In this document: positions 8,245-15,947 of the stretch, piece after piece
Layout: each line of letters begins with the position of its first letter
Numbering within the stretch: position 1 is the first letter of the stretch
DNA from: WQUF01 sp031549525
Lineage (GTDB): Bacteria > Bacillota > Clostridia > Clostridiales > Clostridiaceae
Length of the DNA: 64,000 nt
Assembly: GCA_031549525.1 (NCBI GenBank)
Contig: JAVBPQ010000023.1
Span: 1-64,000 of the forward strand
Direction: 5' to 3'
Translations under genes and position numbers: made by a program
Notes under the pieces: model-generated
What the model was told of the DNA's origin: nothing
Seen by the model: only the letters and a program-made list of their open reading frames with translations
The model's database searches: none

Positions 8245-10682
8245 TATTTTACAACTATATTTACAAGTCTACCTTTTATAACGATGACTTTTACAATATT
8301 CTTTCCTTCTAAAGCTTTTTTAATATTTTCAGAATTTAAGGAAGCCTTCTTTATCTCTTCATCTGTTAAATCTGATGCCACTATTATCTTATCCTTTATC
8401 TTTCCATTTATTTGCACAGCAATTTCAACTTCATCTTTTATTAAAGCCTTAGGATCAAACTCAGGATATTTTTCATTAAATACAGAGAAATTCATATGAA
8501 GTTTTTCCCAAACCTCTTCTGAAAAATGAGGAGCTAAAGGAGCTAAAAGCTTAATATAATCTATTAAACATTCCTTTAAAAACTTCTTATTTTTAATCTT
8601 TTCATTTTTATATTTAGAAAATCCATTGGTAAACTCCATTATCCTTGCAACTACAGTGTTAAATTGAAGCCTTTCTGCATCTTCTATGCAAGATTTAATC
8701 GAGTTGTGCCTTATAAAATTAAGCTCTTTCTCAGCTTCATCTATGGAATCTTTCCCTTTTTCTGGAGAGTTTACAAGATTGATGAGTCCATCTAATATTC
8801 TCTCTGCTCTATCTACAAATCTAGCCATAGACTTTATTCCTTCATCGCTCCATGGTCCGCCCTCTGAAAATTCAAACCCAAACATGAGGTAAAGTCTAAA
8901 TACATCAGAACCAAATTCCTTTATATAATCATCAGGATTTATGGTGTTTCCCTTAGATTTACTCATCTTTTGGCTATCTGCCCCAAGTATCATTCCTTGA
9001 TGTCTTAATTTTAAAAATGGTTCATCAAAGTTAAGATACCCTATATCTCTTAAAGCTTTAATAAAAAATCTAGCATATAAAAGGTGCATACACGCATGCT
9101 CTATACCACCTATATACATATCCACTGGAAGCATATTGTTTACTTTATCCTTATTAAAAGCTTCTTGTTCGTTTTTGCTGTCAACATATCTTAAAAAATA
9201 CCAGGAGGAGCATATAAATGTATCTAAGGTATCTGGTTCTCTTAGAGCTTTACCACCACATTTTGGACATGTAGTATGCATAAATTCTTCAGATTTTTCA
9301 AGTGGAGATTTTCCATCTGGTGTGAATTCTACATCATAGGGAAGAAGCACAGGAAGATCTTTTTCAGGTACAGGAGTCTCACCGCATTTTTCGCAATATA
9401 CAATTGGTATAGGACATCCCCAATATCTTTGACGAGAAACTAGCCAGTCTCTAAGCCTATATTTAACTGTAAGATGACCTGCATTAAAGGATTCAAGCCT
9501 TTTAGAAATTTCTTCTCTTCCTCTTTCAGAAGAAAGACCTGAGAATTCTCCGCTATTTATCATCATACCATCTTCACAAAATGGCAAATCTGTATCGCTT
9601 TCTATTACTCTTTCAATTGGAAGGGAGTATTTTGTTGCAAATTCAAAATCTCTTTCATCGTGTGCAGGAACTGCCATCACGGCACCTGTACCATAGCTTC
9701 CAAGCACATAATCAGATATCCAAATTGGAACCTCTCTATTGTTTATAGGATTTACAGCATAAGCTCCAGTAAACACCCCTGTTTTTTCCTTGCCTATAGA
9801 TTGTCTTTCGATCTCTGTTTTCTTCTTTGAGATTTCCTTGTATTCATCTACAACCTGCTTGTTTTCAAAAGTTGTAATCTTATCCACCAAAGGGTGTTCT
9901 GGTGCAAGAACTGCATAAGTTGCACCAAAGAGAGTATCTAATCTTGTTGTAAATACATCAAAGGAGCCATTAGAATCCTTTATTTTAAAAGTCGCTTCAG
10001 CACCTGTTGACTTTCCTATCCAGTGGCGCTGCATAGCTTTTGTCTTTTCAGGCCAATCTAATTCATCAAGCATTTGAAGGAGTTCTTCTGAATATTCTGT
10101 GATCTTAAAAAACCATTGTGACAATTCTTTTTTAGTGACCTCAGATTCACATCTTTCACAAAGACCCTCTTTAACCTGTTCATTTGCAAGTACTGTATTG
10201 CAGCTTGGGCACCAGTTAACTGGAGCTTTTTTCTTATAAGCTAAGCCTTTTTCATAAAATTTTAAAAATATCCACTCAGTCCATTTATAATAATCAGGCT
10301 CACAGCTTGTTATTTCATTTTCAAAATTGAACATAGCGCCCATTTCTTTAAGCTGTTCTCTCATCTTTACAATATTATCCCTTGTGGAATCTTGTGGATG
10401 AATCTTAGTCTTAATTGCGTAATTTTCAGCAGGAAGACCAAAGGCATCATAACCTATTGGTTCAAATATATTGTATCCTTGCATTTTTTTAAATCTTCCC
10501 CAAGCATCTCCTATACTGTAATTAAACCAATGACCTGTATGAAGATTTGCTCCTGAAGGGTAAGGAAGCATCATAAGAAGATATAATTTATCTTTTAAAT
10601 TATTTTCATCAAATTTATAAATATTATTTTCCTTCCATTTTTTCTGCCATTTTCTATCGATGTCTGTATTGTAAAATGACAC
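8244..10682 (-). CDS. leuS: Leucyl-tRNA synthetase
   Basis: This 812-residue class I synthetase charges tRNA-Leu. The HIGH signature is in PYPSGANLHTGHW near residues 40-52, and KMSKS lies in DSQKMSKSKGNT near residue 575. Zinc-binding cysteine pairs (CPSC, CERC) follow the first half of the catalytic domain, and the CP1 editing domain contains TTRLDTLFGATY. The length is usual for bacterial LeuRS. The start is GTG at 10682 with AAGGGGTG upstream. Expression is controlled by the T-box leader at 10708-10943, and a terminator follows the stop. It is a single-gene transcript as far as can be seen. Confidence 0.97.
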   Translation of the reverse strand: MSFYNTDIDRKWQKKWKENNIYKFDENNLKDKLYLLMMLPYPSGANLHTGHWFNYSIGDAWGRFKKMQGYNIFEPIGYDAFGLPAENYAIKTKIHPQDSTRDNIVKMREQLKEMGAMFNFENEITSCEPDYYKWTEWIFLKFYEKGLAYKKKAPVNWCPSCNTVLANEQVKEGLCERCESEVTKKELSQWFFKITEYSEELLQMLDELDWPEKTKAMQRHWIGKSTGAEATFKIKDSNGSFDVFTTRLDTLFGATYAVLAPEHPLVDKITTFENKQVVDEYKEISKKKTEIERQSIGKEKTGVFTGAYAVNPINNREVPIWISDYVLGSYGTGAVMAVPAHDERDFEFATKYSLPIERVIESDTDLPFCEDGMMINSGEFSGLSSERGREEISKRLESFNAGHLTVKYRLRDWLVSRQRYWGCPIPIVYCEKCGETPVPEKDLPVLLPYDVEFTPDGKSPLEKSEEFMHTTCPKCGGKALREPDTLDTFICSSWYFLRYVDSKNEQEAFNKDKVNNMLPVDMYIGGIEHACMHLLYARFFIKALRDIGYLNFDEPFLKLRHQGMILGADSQKMSKSKGNTINPDDYIKEFGSDVFRLYLMFGFEFSEGGPWSDEGIKSMARFVDRAERILDGLINLVNSPEKGKDSIDEAEKELNFIRHNSIKSCIEDAERLQFNTVVARIMEFTNGFSKYKNEKIKNKKFLKECLIDYIKLLAPLAPHFSEEVWEKLHMNFSVFNEKYPEFDPKALIKDEVEIAVQINGKIKDKIIVASDLTDEEIKKASLNSENIKKALEGKNIVKVIVIKGRLVNIVVK

Positions 10683-10707
10683 TTAAAACACCCCTTTTTT
10701 AAAATAT

Positions 10708-10943
10708 AAAAAAGCCCTCGTCTAACGAAGAGACGAAAGGCTATATTTCCGTGGTACCACTCAAATTAAACCTAAAGATAGGTTTCACTTTATAATATAA
10801 CGGTTTTAACCGTGTTTGGTTTTGCCAAACAAGCTCAGAAAGTGAGTTCACATGATTCTTTATATTACATCACACCAAACTGTAACTCTCTTTAAAAAGA
10901 TATCAAGCTACTACTCTTCATCAATGCATTTATATATTGTGAG
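10708..10943 (-). promoter_or_regulatory. T-box leader (tRNA-Leu sensing) of leuS
   Basis: Read on the minus strand, the leader contains the T-box core TGGTACCACGG (around 10749-10759). It is followed by a terminator stem, 10713-10723 pairing with 10731-10742, and a U-run. The upstream stem I region contains GUGAA-CUC-AC, so the probable specifier codon is CUC (10844-10846), a leucine codon. Uncharged tRNA-Leu would pair with both sites and favour the antiterminator, allowing leuS transcription. Confidence 0.9.
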
Positions 10944-10972
10944 AGTTTATCATATAAAAGTATAAAAGTCAA
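10944..10972 (-). promoter_or_regulatory. Sigma-A promoter of the leuS T-box transcript
   Basis: TTGACT (10967-10972) and TAAACT (10944-10949) are separated by 17 bp on the minus strand, directly before the T-box leader. Confidence 0.65.
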
Positions 10973-11000
10973 GAAAAAATTATAGCTTTAAGATAAAAAT

Positions 11001-11039
11001 TTACTGGGTACTATCCCATTATAGGATAGTACCCAGTAA
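11001..11039. repeat. Perfect 16-bp inverted repeat
   Basis: The arms 11001-11016 and 11024-11039 are perfectly complementary around a 7-base spacer. On the minus strand the stem is followed by AAATTTTTAT, so it could act as a terminator for transcripts coming from higher coordinates. The nearest gene in that orientation ends about 680 bp away, so its role is unclear. Confidence 0.75.
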
Positions 11040-11057
11040 GCTGTTTTATAAAATTAT

Positions 11058-11185
11058 TGACAGAAAAAGTTGTGGCAACTGGCACTAAAGTACTTGATGG
11101 ATCATAATGCATATATTTTTACAGTTACTGACAGAAAAAGTTGTGGCAACTGGCACTAAAGTACTTGGTGGATTATAATGCATAT
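11058..11185. repeat. Tandem direct repeat, two 57-bp copies at 71-bp spacing
   Basis: Copy 1 (11058-11114) and copy 2 (11129-11185) differ at only two positions and are separated by 14 unrelated bases. Each contains the small inverted repeat GTTG-TGG-CAAC followed by CTGGCACTAAAGTACTT. No open frame crosses them. The repeat follows immediately after the perfect palindrome. Its function is unknown. Confidence 0.85.
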
Positions 11186-11717
11186 GTTTCAAAAAATTTT
11201 TAGTTGAAGCAAAATTTTTAAAATCATAATTGTATTGTAATTGTAAACAGCAATTTCATATACATTGCCACTTTTTGAGAAGTTATAGTAATTTGATTTA
11301 ATGTAGGTATATAATCTTTTGATTGATTAAGGTATTTCTGTAAATATGAGGTTTACAAATAATATTATAAAATTCATATTATCTGGATTAATAGAATGAG
11401 GCTTTCTTTTCAAATAATATATATGTTCTCCCCATAAATCTGGAAAGACCCATATTTATTTTGCTTATGTTTTATCAAAACACTATAAGGCAGTTTTACT
11501 AAAAGCTTCAGATAAAGTGGAATTATATGAATCCCTGTTAAGATTGTATCAATTGTAAAATTATTCAGTTATCAATTGATAGCTTCATTATAGCTATCGT
11601 TCGATAGTCTGTCAAGCTTTTTTCAAAATTTTGTTATTAATTTTTAATAATATTTTTTTAAAAAATAATTTTTTCTGATAAAATTACTAAATTTTTGAAT
11701 GACATATAAATATTGTA
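11186..11717. other. AT-rich intergenic stretch without a recognisable gene
   Basis: No convincing gene is present. A 46-codon open frame without a start codon (plus strand, 11418-11558) reads as a plausible protein fragment containing SGKTH and may be a relic. A small palindrome CTATCG-TT-CGATAG-like element lies near 11593-11607. No T-rich terminator is evident for the hydrolase gene that ends at 11718. Confidence 0.4.
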
Positions 11718-12617
11718 TTACTTATTTGTTTCTATGGTTATTTTATTTCCGTCTGATTTAACAAATATATTTCCGTCTAAATCAGTCCTATATATTTCAT
11801 AATTTCTTTTTGTAAGTTCATTAACAATAGATTTATCAGGATGTGAATATTGATTATCTACACCGCATTCTATTATTGCATATTTTCCATTACAAGCATC
11901 TAAGAACTTTTTAGAAGATGATGTTTTTGAACCATGATGAGCTACTTTTAACACATCACAGCTAATGTCACTGCCATTTTCTACTATCTTTTTTTCGCAA
12001 TTACTCTCTACATCTCCAGTAAATAAAAAAGAATTATTTTGGTACTTTAAAGACATCACAATAGAGTAGTTATTTAAATTATCATATTCCTCATTTTCCT
12101 CTGGCCAATATACGTTTATTTCAATTTTAGGATCAAAAGAAATTACCATATCAGAATGAACTGGGGTTATTTTTAAATTTTTATTATTTAATTCTTTTAC
12201 TAAGTTTTCAAAGAAATACTGAGTCGCAATTGCTTTTGGTGCATAAAATGAACCTATTGAATATTTTTTTACAATAGATGCCATATTTCCCATATGATCT
12301 TCATGAGGATGACTTCCTATAATTATATTAATAGTTTTGATGTTTAAACTATCAAGATATTTTAAGATCTTATCTTGAGATTCTCTAGGACCAGAATCTA
12401 TGAGCATATTTTTGTTATTAAAGCGCACTAATGCTGCATCGCCTTGCCCAACATCTATATAATGAATTTCTAAATTACCTTCCTTGCCGTCATTCATTAC
12501 AGTTTCGTTGTTGTTTGAAAAATTAAAATAATCATTTCTGTATAAATATAAATATATTGCTGCAATGAGAACCAAAAATATGATATCTAATATTCTTCTC
12601 TTAGTTTTTTTCTTCAA
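11718..12617 (-). CDS. ComEC/Rec2-like metallo-beta-lactamase-fold hydrolase, membrane-anchored
   Basis: This 299-residue protein has a short basic N-terminus, one hydrophobic segment at about residues 9-26 and then an extracellular metallo-beta-lactamase domain like the C-terminal part of ComEC. The motifs are IHYIDVGQGDAALVRF, the metal site SHPHEDHMGN, FLFTGDVE and VAHHGSKTSSS. The family includes secreted or surface nucleases and hydrolases; the substrate here is inferred only as possibly nucleic acid. The start is TTG at 12617 with AGGAGG eight bases upstream. It lacks the ComEC membrane channel, so it is not itself a DNA-uptake pore. It is flanked by non-coding DNA on both sides. Confidence 0.85.
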   Translation of the reverse strand: MKKKTKRRILDIIFLVLIAAIYLYLYRNDYFNFSNNNETVMNDGKEGNLEIHYIDVGQGDAALVRFNNKNMLIDSGPRESQDKILKYLDSLNIKTINIIIGSHPHEDHMGNMASIVKKYSIGSFYAPKAIATQYFFENLVKELNNKNLKITPVHSDMVISFDPKIEINVYWPEENEEYDNLNNYSIVMSLKYQNNSFLFTGDVESNCEKKIVENGSDISCDVLKVAHHGSKTSSSKKFLDACNGKYAIIECGVDNQYSHPDKSIVNELTKRNYEIYRTDLDGNIFVKSDGNKITIETNK

Positions 12618-12810
12618 TTGAATATCCTCCTATATATAGAATGTTAACTAAAATATATAAATTAATAATATCATGAATTCTATTTGAATAAATATAATAT
12701 ATTTAATAATCATAAAAAATAAATGAAAAATTCATTATTTCTAAGGATTATAATAAAAAATATCCTTTTGTAAATACTATATATACTATATTGATAAAAG
12801 GGGTTTTTTT

Positions 12811-13176
12811 ATGCATCCATTTGATTTTAATAATTTAAATAAAGTGCAACTGAAATCTGAGTTTGGTATAGGTGGTTTTATAATTCCGCCATTTAGTTCA
12901 AATGCTTTCAAAGAAGGATCTGTTGCAGAAGATGCACAAAATGAAGAACATAATTTTGTTCCAGTATATTTAAATGGAGATTATATAGGAGATAGTTTAG
13001 TATCACCTTCAAAAAATGAACAATATGATATAAGAAATTATTTAAGAAAGTCTGGCTTTAATAATTTTAAGATATTAAAATCAGATGCCGATGGGGCAAT
13101 CTATATTATGGCAGAAAATACTGATGATATAAGATATTTGAAAAATAATTTAAAAATTTTTTTAAGCATTAAATAA
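12811..13176 (+). CDS. Hypothetical protein, 121 residues
   Basis: I do not recognise this protein. It has no membrane segment or signal peptide. The first half is rich in aromatic and small residues (FGIGGFIIPPFSS) and the second half looks like a compact alpha/beta domain (YLNGDYIGDS, YIMAENTDDIRYLKNNLK). The ATG has AAAAGGGG upstream. It is a single-gene unit closed by a strong terminator hairpin. A real gene is likely from the ribosome site, codon use and terminator. Confidence 0.7.
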   Translation: MHPFDFNNLNKVQLKSEFGIGGFIIPPFSSNAFKEGSVAEDAQNEEHNFVPVYLNGDYIGDSLVSPSKNEQYDIRNYLRKSGFNNFKILKSDADGAIYIMAENTDDIRYLKNNLKIFLSIK

Positions 13177-13202
13177 AGGCAGCTTTCGCTGCCTTTATTT
13201 AT
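13171..13202 (+). terminator. Strong terminator hairpin
   Basis: AAATAAAGGCAGC and GCTGCCTTTATTT form a 13-bp perfect stem with a TTTC loop. It overlaps the stop codon of the preceding gene. Confidence 0.8.
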
Positions 13203-13314
13203 AGTGATTATTTGCAAAATGAATTTAAATGTATTTAAAATGTGATTTTAATATTATTGTTTAGAGGTATAAATAGTATAAAATCAACGAAAGGAAATTT
13301 TAACATGAAATAAT

Positions 13315-13542
13315 TTAATCTATTCTACCAACATGTCTGTCATGCTCATGATATTCTTCTCTGCCGAAGAAAACAAATGAATACAAGCCGGCGAGTCCAA
13401 CTAAAGCAAATATAACTCTGGTAAATGCTGTTAATGTTCCAAAGATAGCTGAGATTAGGTCGAATTCAAAGAATCCTATGAGACCCCAATTTATAGCTCC
13501 AATAATCACTAGGACTAAAGCTGTAATATTTAAATATTTCAT
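13315..13542 (-). CDS. DUF378 family small membrane protein
   Basis: This 75-residue protein has two hydrophobic segments, at about residues 5-24 and 41-60. It carries the DUF378 signature LVIIGAINWGLIGFFEFDL, as in Bacillus YuzA, and a charged His-rich tail (EEYHEHDRH). The function of the family is unknown. The ATG is preceded by AAAAGGAG. It stands alone, convergent with the hypothetical gene at 12811-13176. Confidence 0.88.
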   Translation of the reverse strand: MKYLNITALVLVIIGAINWGLIGFFEFDLISAIFGTLTAFTRVIFALVGLAGLYSFVFFGREEYHEHDRHVGRID

Positions 13543-13685
13543 ATGCTCAACTCCTTTTGCTGTGTTTCAAAAATTAGTATGTACTATTTTTATTTTTTTA
13601 TTCTAATAGGTTTAATTATAAATTGAGAATTTATTTCATTATATAAAAATATATTAATAATGAGAATTTTTTTGGAGGATTTATT

Positions 13686-14000
13686 ATGTTATCAGTGGTT
13701 ATTGGATATATATTTTCTATTTCTATTGCAATTTTACTATTTATACTGTTTAAATATACTTTATTAAAAAGTATAAATATTAATAAATGGATGTTATTAT
13801 TAATAACTATAGTGATACTTGTTATTCCAGTTATAGGAAAAATATATATATTAAATTCTATTTGGCAATATTTACATGCTGTTTTATTTTTATTTTTCGC
13901 TTTGTGGTTTATGCATGAAAGTGGATTTAATTTTGATATATTTTCAAAAAATAACAAAAAACTAATGATTATAGAGAAGAAAAACTATAAAAAAAAATAA
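13686..14000 (+). CDS. Small hypothetical membrane protein, 104 residues
   Basis: Three hydrophobic segments are visible, at about residues 5-25, 37-53 and 60-79, followed by a lysine-rich cytosolic tail ending KKNYKKK. I do not recognise a family. The ATG has TTGGAGGATTT upstream, which supports translation. There is no clear operon partner; the zinc-ribbon gene follows after about 175 bp with its own promoter. Confidence 0.6.
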   Translation: MLSVVIGYIFSISIAILLFILFKYTLLKSININKWMLLLITIVILVIPVIGKIYILNSIWQYLHAVLFLFFALWFMHESGFNFDIFSKNNKKLMIIEKKNYKKK

Positions 14001-14047
14001 AATAGTGCTTTTTTAATAATTTATTAATAGAACATATATTTAAAATA

Positions 14048-14076
14048 TTGACATGAAATTTAAATTGTGTTACTTT
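14048..14076 (+). promoter_or_regulatory. Probable promoter of the zinc-ribbon gene
   Basis: TTGACA (14048-14053) is followed after 17 bp by TACTTT (14071-14076). The -35 is perfect and the -10 is weak. The resulting 5' leader contains the hairpin at 14119-14164. Confidence 0.45.
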
Positions 14077-14118
14077 AGTATTGAGATAATAGAGATTTAG
14101 ATATTAAAAACCTATACC

Positions 14119-14164
14119 CCTAATTTGGGAACTAGTTTTTAATAATTTAAATCCCCAAATTAGG
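14119..14164 (+). promoter_or_regulatory. 5' UTR hairpin covering the Shine-Dalgarno of the zinc-ribbon gene
   Basis: CCTAATTTGGG (14119-14129) is the exact reverse complement of CCCAAATTAGG (14154-14164), with a 24-base loop. The right arm includes the first bases of the AGGAGG ribosome site (14162-14167). Folding would hide the site, suggesting translational control, for example by temperature or a ligand. Confidence 0.6.
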
Positions 14165-14176
14165 AGGTTAAAAAAA

Positions 14177-14335
14177 ATGTCAGACAAAACTTTAGTTTGC
14201 AAAGACTGTGGTAAGGATTTTGTTTTCACTGAAGGGGAGCAGGCCTTTTATAAAGAGAAAGGATTTGAAAACGATCCATTAAGATGCCCAGAGTGCAGAA
14301 AAGCAAGAAAGAATCAAAGAAATTCTAGAAGATAG
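14177..14335 (+). CDS. Small zinc-ribbon protein, 52 residues
   Basis: The protein has two CxxC knuckles, VCKDCGKDF at residues 7-15 and RCPECRKAR at residues 36-44. It ends in a basic tail (KNQRNSRR), which suggests nucleic-acid binding. It matches the short zinc-ribbon proteins common in Clostridia and other bacteria; their role is not established. The ATG has AGGAGG nine bases upstream, partly buried in a leader hairpin. It is monocistronic, with its own promoter and terminator. Confidence 0.85.
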   Translation: MSDKTLVCKDCGKDFVFTEGEQAFYKEKGFENDPLRCPECRKARKNQRNSRR

Positions 14336-14340
14336 TAAAA

Positions 14341-14377
14341 ATTAAAAACTGCTCTATGAGCAGTTTTTAATTTTTTT
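14341..14377 (+). terminator. Terminator of the zinc-ribbon gene
   Basis: ATTAAAAACTGCTC and GAGCAGTTTTTAAT form a stem around a short loop, followed by seven T. Confidence 0.85.
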
Positions 14378-14547
14378 ATGATAATATAAATCATATCTTG
14401 ATTAAAATACTTTTTTTTGAAATTAAGTATATAACTTGCACATGATAAGATTTAAATCTTGATAAAACTAAATGTATGGTTTATATTATTATAATATAAA
14501 TAAAAGGTTAATAAAATATTTACAAATTTACATTTAAGGAGATATAA

Positions 14548-15900
14548 ATGTTTAGTTTAGATTTATCTAAGACCTTTAACATTATAAATAGGGCGGAAAT
14601 AAAGAATTTAGAGCCTCAAATAAAGATATACCATGAATCTATAAAAAATAAAACAGGTATAGGGAATAATTATTTAGGATGGGTTAAATTACCAATTGAA
14701 TATAATAAGAATGAATTTGAAAGAATAAAGATAATAGCAGACAAAATAAAGAATAAATGTGATATTTTAGTAAATATAGGTATAGGTGGTTCGTATTTAG
14801 GAGCCAAAGCTGCTATTGAGCTTTTTTCTCATAGTTTTTATGACCTTTTGAAAAATGATAAGAAAAAATATCCTAAAATTTTATTTGCGGGAAATAATAT
14901 GAGTTCAAAATATTTAAGCAATCTTTTAGAAGCTTTAGAAGATAAAGATGTTTGTTTAAATGTTATTTCAAAATCAGGAACTACAACAGAGCCTGCTATA
15001 GCATTTAGAATTTTAAAGGATTTTTTAGAAAATAAATACGGAATAGAGGAATCAAAAAACAGAATATTTGTTACAACAGATAGAGCAAAAGGAACTCTAA
15101 AATCACTTGCAGATAAAAAAGGCTATGAGACCTTTATAATTCCAGACGATGTAGGGGGAAGGTTTTCTGTGCTTACTCCTGTTGGACTTTTGCCTATGGC
15201 AGTTGCAGGAATTGACATTGATAATGTAATGGATGGAGCAAGGAATGCGTACAATGAATTTGATAAATTATATGATGAAAATTCTGCACTGAATATTTGT
15301 TATGAATATGCAGCAGTAAGAAATTGTTTATATAGAAGAGGAAAGATAGTAGAAATATTATCAAGTTTTGAACCATCCTTTCAATATTTTGGTGAATGGT
15401 GGAAGCAACTATTTGGAGAGAGCGAAGGAAAAGATGGAAAGGGAATATTTCCTGCAAGCTGTAATTTTTCTACTGATTTGCACTCTATGGGTCAATACAT
15501 ACAAGATGGTTATAGGAATATTTTTGAAACATTTATAAATATAGATGAATCAAATGAAACTATTAAAATTTATGAATCAGAAGATGATGGAGATGGCCTT
15601 AATTTTTTATGCAAAAACACATTAAACCATATAAATAACAGAGCATTTTTAGGAACTTTGCATGCTCATTATAAAGGAAATGTTCCATGTATAGTCTTAA
15701 AGGCTCCAAAATTTTCAGAAAAAGAGTTTGGATACCTTATATATTTTTTTGAAAAAGCGTGTGCTATGAGTGGTTATCTTTTAGGTGTAAATCCTTTTGA
15801 TCAACCTGGGGTAGAAGAGTATAAAAATAATATGTTTGCTCTTTTGGAAAAACCTGGTTATGAAAAATTAGATGTAACTGAAGTTATTTTTGATAAATAA
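14548..15900 (+). CDS. pgi: Glucose-6-phosphate isomerase
   Basis: This 450-residue enzyme interconverts glucose-6-phosphate and fructose-6-phosphate in glycolysis. Family motifs are NIGIGGSYLGAKAA near residue 80, SKSGTTTEPAI near residue 146, and a central catalytic region with DVGGRFSVLTPVGLLPMA. The length matches the short bacterial PGI type. The ATG follows AAGGAGATATAA at good spacing. It is followed after 47 bp by the triple-tyrosine-type gene in the same direction with no obvious terminator, so the two may be cotranscribed. Confidence 0.97.
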   Translation: MFSLDLSKTFNIINRAEIKNLEPQIKIYHESIKNKTGIGNNYLGWVKLPIEYNKNEFERIKIIADKIKNKCDILVNIGIGGSYLGAKAAIELFSHSFYDLLKNDKKKYPKILFAGNNMSSKYLSNLLEALEDKDVCLNVISKSGTTTEPAIAFRILKDFLENKYGIEESKNRIFVTTDRAKGTLKSLADKKGYETFIIPDDVGGRFSVLTPVGLLPMAVAGIDIDNVMDGARNAYNEFDKLYDENSALNICYEYAAVRNCLYRRGKIVEILSSFEPSFQYFGEWWKQLFGESEGKDGKGIFPASCNFSTDLHSMGQYIQDGYRNIFETFINIDESNETIKIYESEDDGDGLNFLCKNTLNHINNRAFLGTLHAHYKGNVPCIVLKAPKFSEKEFGYLIYFFEKACAMSGYLLGVNPFDQPGVEEYKNNMFALLEKPGYEKLDVTEVIFDK

Positions 15901-15947
15901 TTATAAATTTTAAACAAAAGTGTAATTTTATATTTGGAGGAAAACAT

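Noticed and set aside
11084..11100. TGGCAC followed by TTG in the 57-bp repeat, resembling a sigma-54 promoter
   Set aside because: The spacing between TGGCAC and TTG is eight bases instead of five and the -12 GC is absent.
11058..11185. Short CRISPR-like array
   Set aside because: Only two repeats, 57 bp long with a 14-bp gap, no cas genes and no further units.
13631..13957. Minus-strand frame opposite the small membrane protein
   Set aside because: No ribosome site; the plus-strand frame has GGAGG at good spacing and a coherent hydrophobic pattern.
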